Origin: Cotesia glomerata
Lineage: Eukaryota > Arthropoda > Insecta > Hymenoptera > Braconidae
DNA: 64,000 bases
NCBI RefSeq assembly: GCF_020080835.1
Contig: NC_058165.1
Location: 16,919,915-16,983,914 of the forward strand
Direction: 5' to 3'
Shown here: positions 63,073 to 64,000 of the stretch, piece after piece
How positions within the stretch are numbered: the first letter of the stretch is position 1
Layout: each line of letters starts with the position of its first letter
Translations under genes and position numbers: made by a program
Notes under the pieces: model-generated
Databases searched by the model: none
Seen by the model: only the letters and a program-made list of their open reading frames with translations
Told to the model about the DNA's origin: nothing

Positions 63073-63520
63073 ATAGTATATTACACACCTAGGGAAGTAA
63101 AATAAGAAATGTCTCAGATCACATGTAATTGTTGGCCGAGGCGAAGCCGAGGTCAACAAACATGTGATCTGAGGCTTTCTTATTTACTTCCCGTGGAGTG
63201 TATACTATTTTTTTGCTCGACGAAGGCAGGAAGCGGCAACTTCGCTTAGCGCAGCGGGCCAAAAGTTGACGCTTTCTGCCCGTCGAGCAAAAAAAATATT
63301 TTCTGCCCTCCAGGCGGAAAGTGGCAACTTTCGGCCCGCTGCGCTAAACGAAATTGCCGCTTTCCGCCTCTGTCGGATAGAAAAATAGTATACAAACCTA
63401 TGGCAGGAAAATAATAAATATCTCAGATCACATATATGTCGACCTCGGCTTCGCCTCGGGCAACATATATGTGTTCTGAGACATTTCTCATTTTCTTGCC
63501 ACAGGTGTGTAATATACTAT
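63073..63520. mobile_element. Complete GCGNAGC hairpin element (448 bp)
   Basis: Perfect 16-bp inverted ends ATAGTATATTACACAC and GTGTGTAATATACTAT. Four stem-loops in the mirror order A-B-B'-A': A (63073-63212, about 55-60-bp arms, apex GCGAAGC 63141-63147), B (63215-63297, apex GCGCAGC 63249-63255), B' (about 63298-63385, apex GCTGCGC 63338-63344), A' (about 63390-63520, apex GCTTCGC 63448-63454). Short linkers read ACTATTTTTTTGC and AAAAATAGTATAC. A' has a different stem sequence from A but the same loop. Non-coding. The cleanest member of the family. Confidence 0.8.
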
Positions 63521-63644
63521 TAATGTATCGTTAAAGTAATACGTAAAATATTATTATTATAAGATTTGTTAAAGAAGATTATTAAAAGTCCAAATAGTAT
63601 ATTAGTATCATTAATGTATTATTGTTGTGCCCGAGTAAAAACAG

Positions 63645-63905
63645 AATTCCGCCGCACCACCGCCGCAACACCGCTGCACGGCTTTTTAAGCGCCGCACCA
63701 CCGCTGCACTACAGCCGTGACAAGTAAAGAATTTATCTATTCGCCGCACTACCGCCGCACCAGCGCCGTGACAAGTAAATAAATTTCTATTCGCCGCACC
63801 ACCGCTGCACCACCGCCGAACTACAGCTGTGACGCGCCCGGGTAAAAATAAAATTATTAATTTTTACGAAAAAATAATAAATTTCGTTCGACCGCTGCAC
63901 CACCG
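63645..63905 (+). repeat. GC-rich tandem repeat on CCGCACCACCG
   Basis: Blocks of CGCCGCACCACCGCTGCAC alternate with gtgacaagtaaa.aattt-type AT-rich spacers; three blocks recur at about 50-bp spacing, with a fourth after a longer gap. No reading frame of interest. Confidence 0.75.
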
Positions 63906-64000
63906 CCGCACCATACCACTGTTTGATGGTATATACATTGAAATAATATATTCGTTGATCATTCAAATAGCTTAACTAAATTTTTTAAGTTAAGTATGGC

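Noticed and set aside
1..64000. Bracovirus or other endogenous viral segment
   Set aside because: No capsid, polymerase, integrase of viral type or virulence-gene family was seen; the only retroviral-like genes are Gypsy and Copia without an envelope.

Overview
The window is AT-rich eukaryotic, almost certainly insect, DNA. The hymenopteran (parasitoid wasp) flavour is my impression from the transposon types only; no host gene is present to prove it. I recognise no intact host protein gene, rRNA or functional tRNA. Nearly everything that can be named is a mobile element or part of one, often nested several layers deep, and no viral or bracovirus genes were seen.

Layout. 0-3 kb (minus strand): a decayed non-LTR retrotransposon (PHD-type ORF1, then the first residues of an endonuclease) split by a hairpin element and a MITE. 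4.4-6 kb: a TA-flanked MITE interrupted by a complete 1.02 kb hairpin element. 6.8-11.1 kb: a repeat with internal foldbacks, then a second hairpin element interrupted by a 1.15 kb mariner-type MITE. 11.2-13.1 kb: a tRNA-derived SINE with clear target duplication and a 5'-truncated non-LTR reverse transcriptase. 13.3-26 kb: nested MITEs, including one MITE (22450-26028) opened by three later insertions, one of them flanked by TTAA. 28.4-36.3 kb: a rearranged Ty3/Gypsy locus with three separate palindromic structures, gag, a pol truncated in RNase H, tail-to-tail LTRs and a duplicated SINE. 38.1-41.1 kb: a 3 kb TGACGT-rich element with a 59-bp satellite. 42.6-47.2 kb: a young Ty1/Copia element with near-identical LTRs, one amber codon, and a PHD finger inside pol. 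47.2-48.9 kb: a reverse-oriented Gypsy LTR. 49.9-54.85 kb: an R1-clade-like non-LTR element sitting inside an (AC)n tract. 55.2-56.9 kb: a 520-codon open reverse transcriptase fragment. 57.1-58 kb: a MITE with an 8-bp target duplication (hAT-like). 60.3-61.5 kb: two more MITEs. 62.9-64 kb: tandem repeats and a second complete hairpin element.

The most unusual material is a dispersed family of modular hairpin elements. They are bounded by ATAGTATATTAC and its inverse and built from long imperfect stem-loops whose apices conform almost without exception to GCGNAGC, the sequence class known to form exceptionally stable single-stranded DNA mini-hairpins. Reading inward from each terminus, the GCGNAGC strand is always the same, so complete copies are mirror-symmetric. 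Unrelated stems carry the same apical loop. I do not recognise this family; it may move or be processed as single-stranded DNA.

Second in interest are the Copia pol with an embedded C4HC3 PHD finger, the palindromic Gypsy locus (consistent with self-integration or foldback synthesis, or an assembly artefact), and the microsatellite-targeted R1-clade element.
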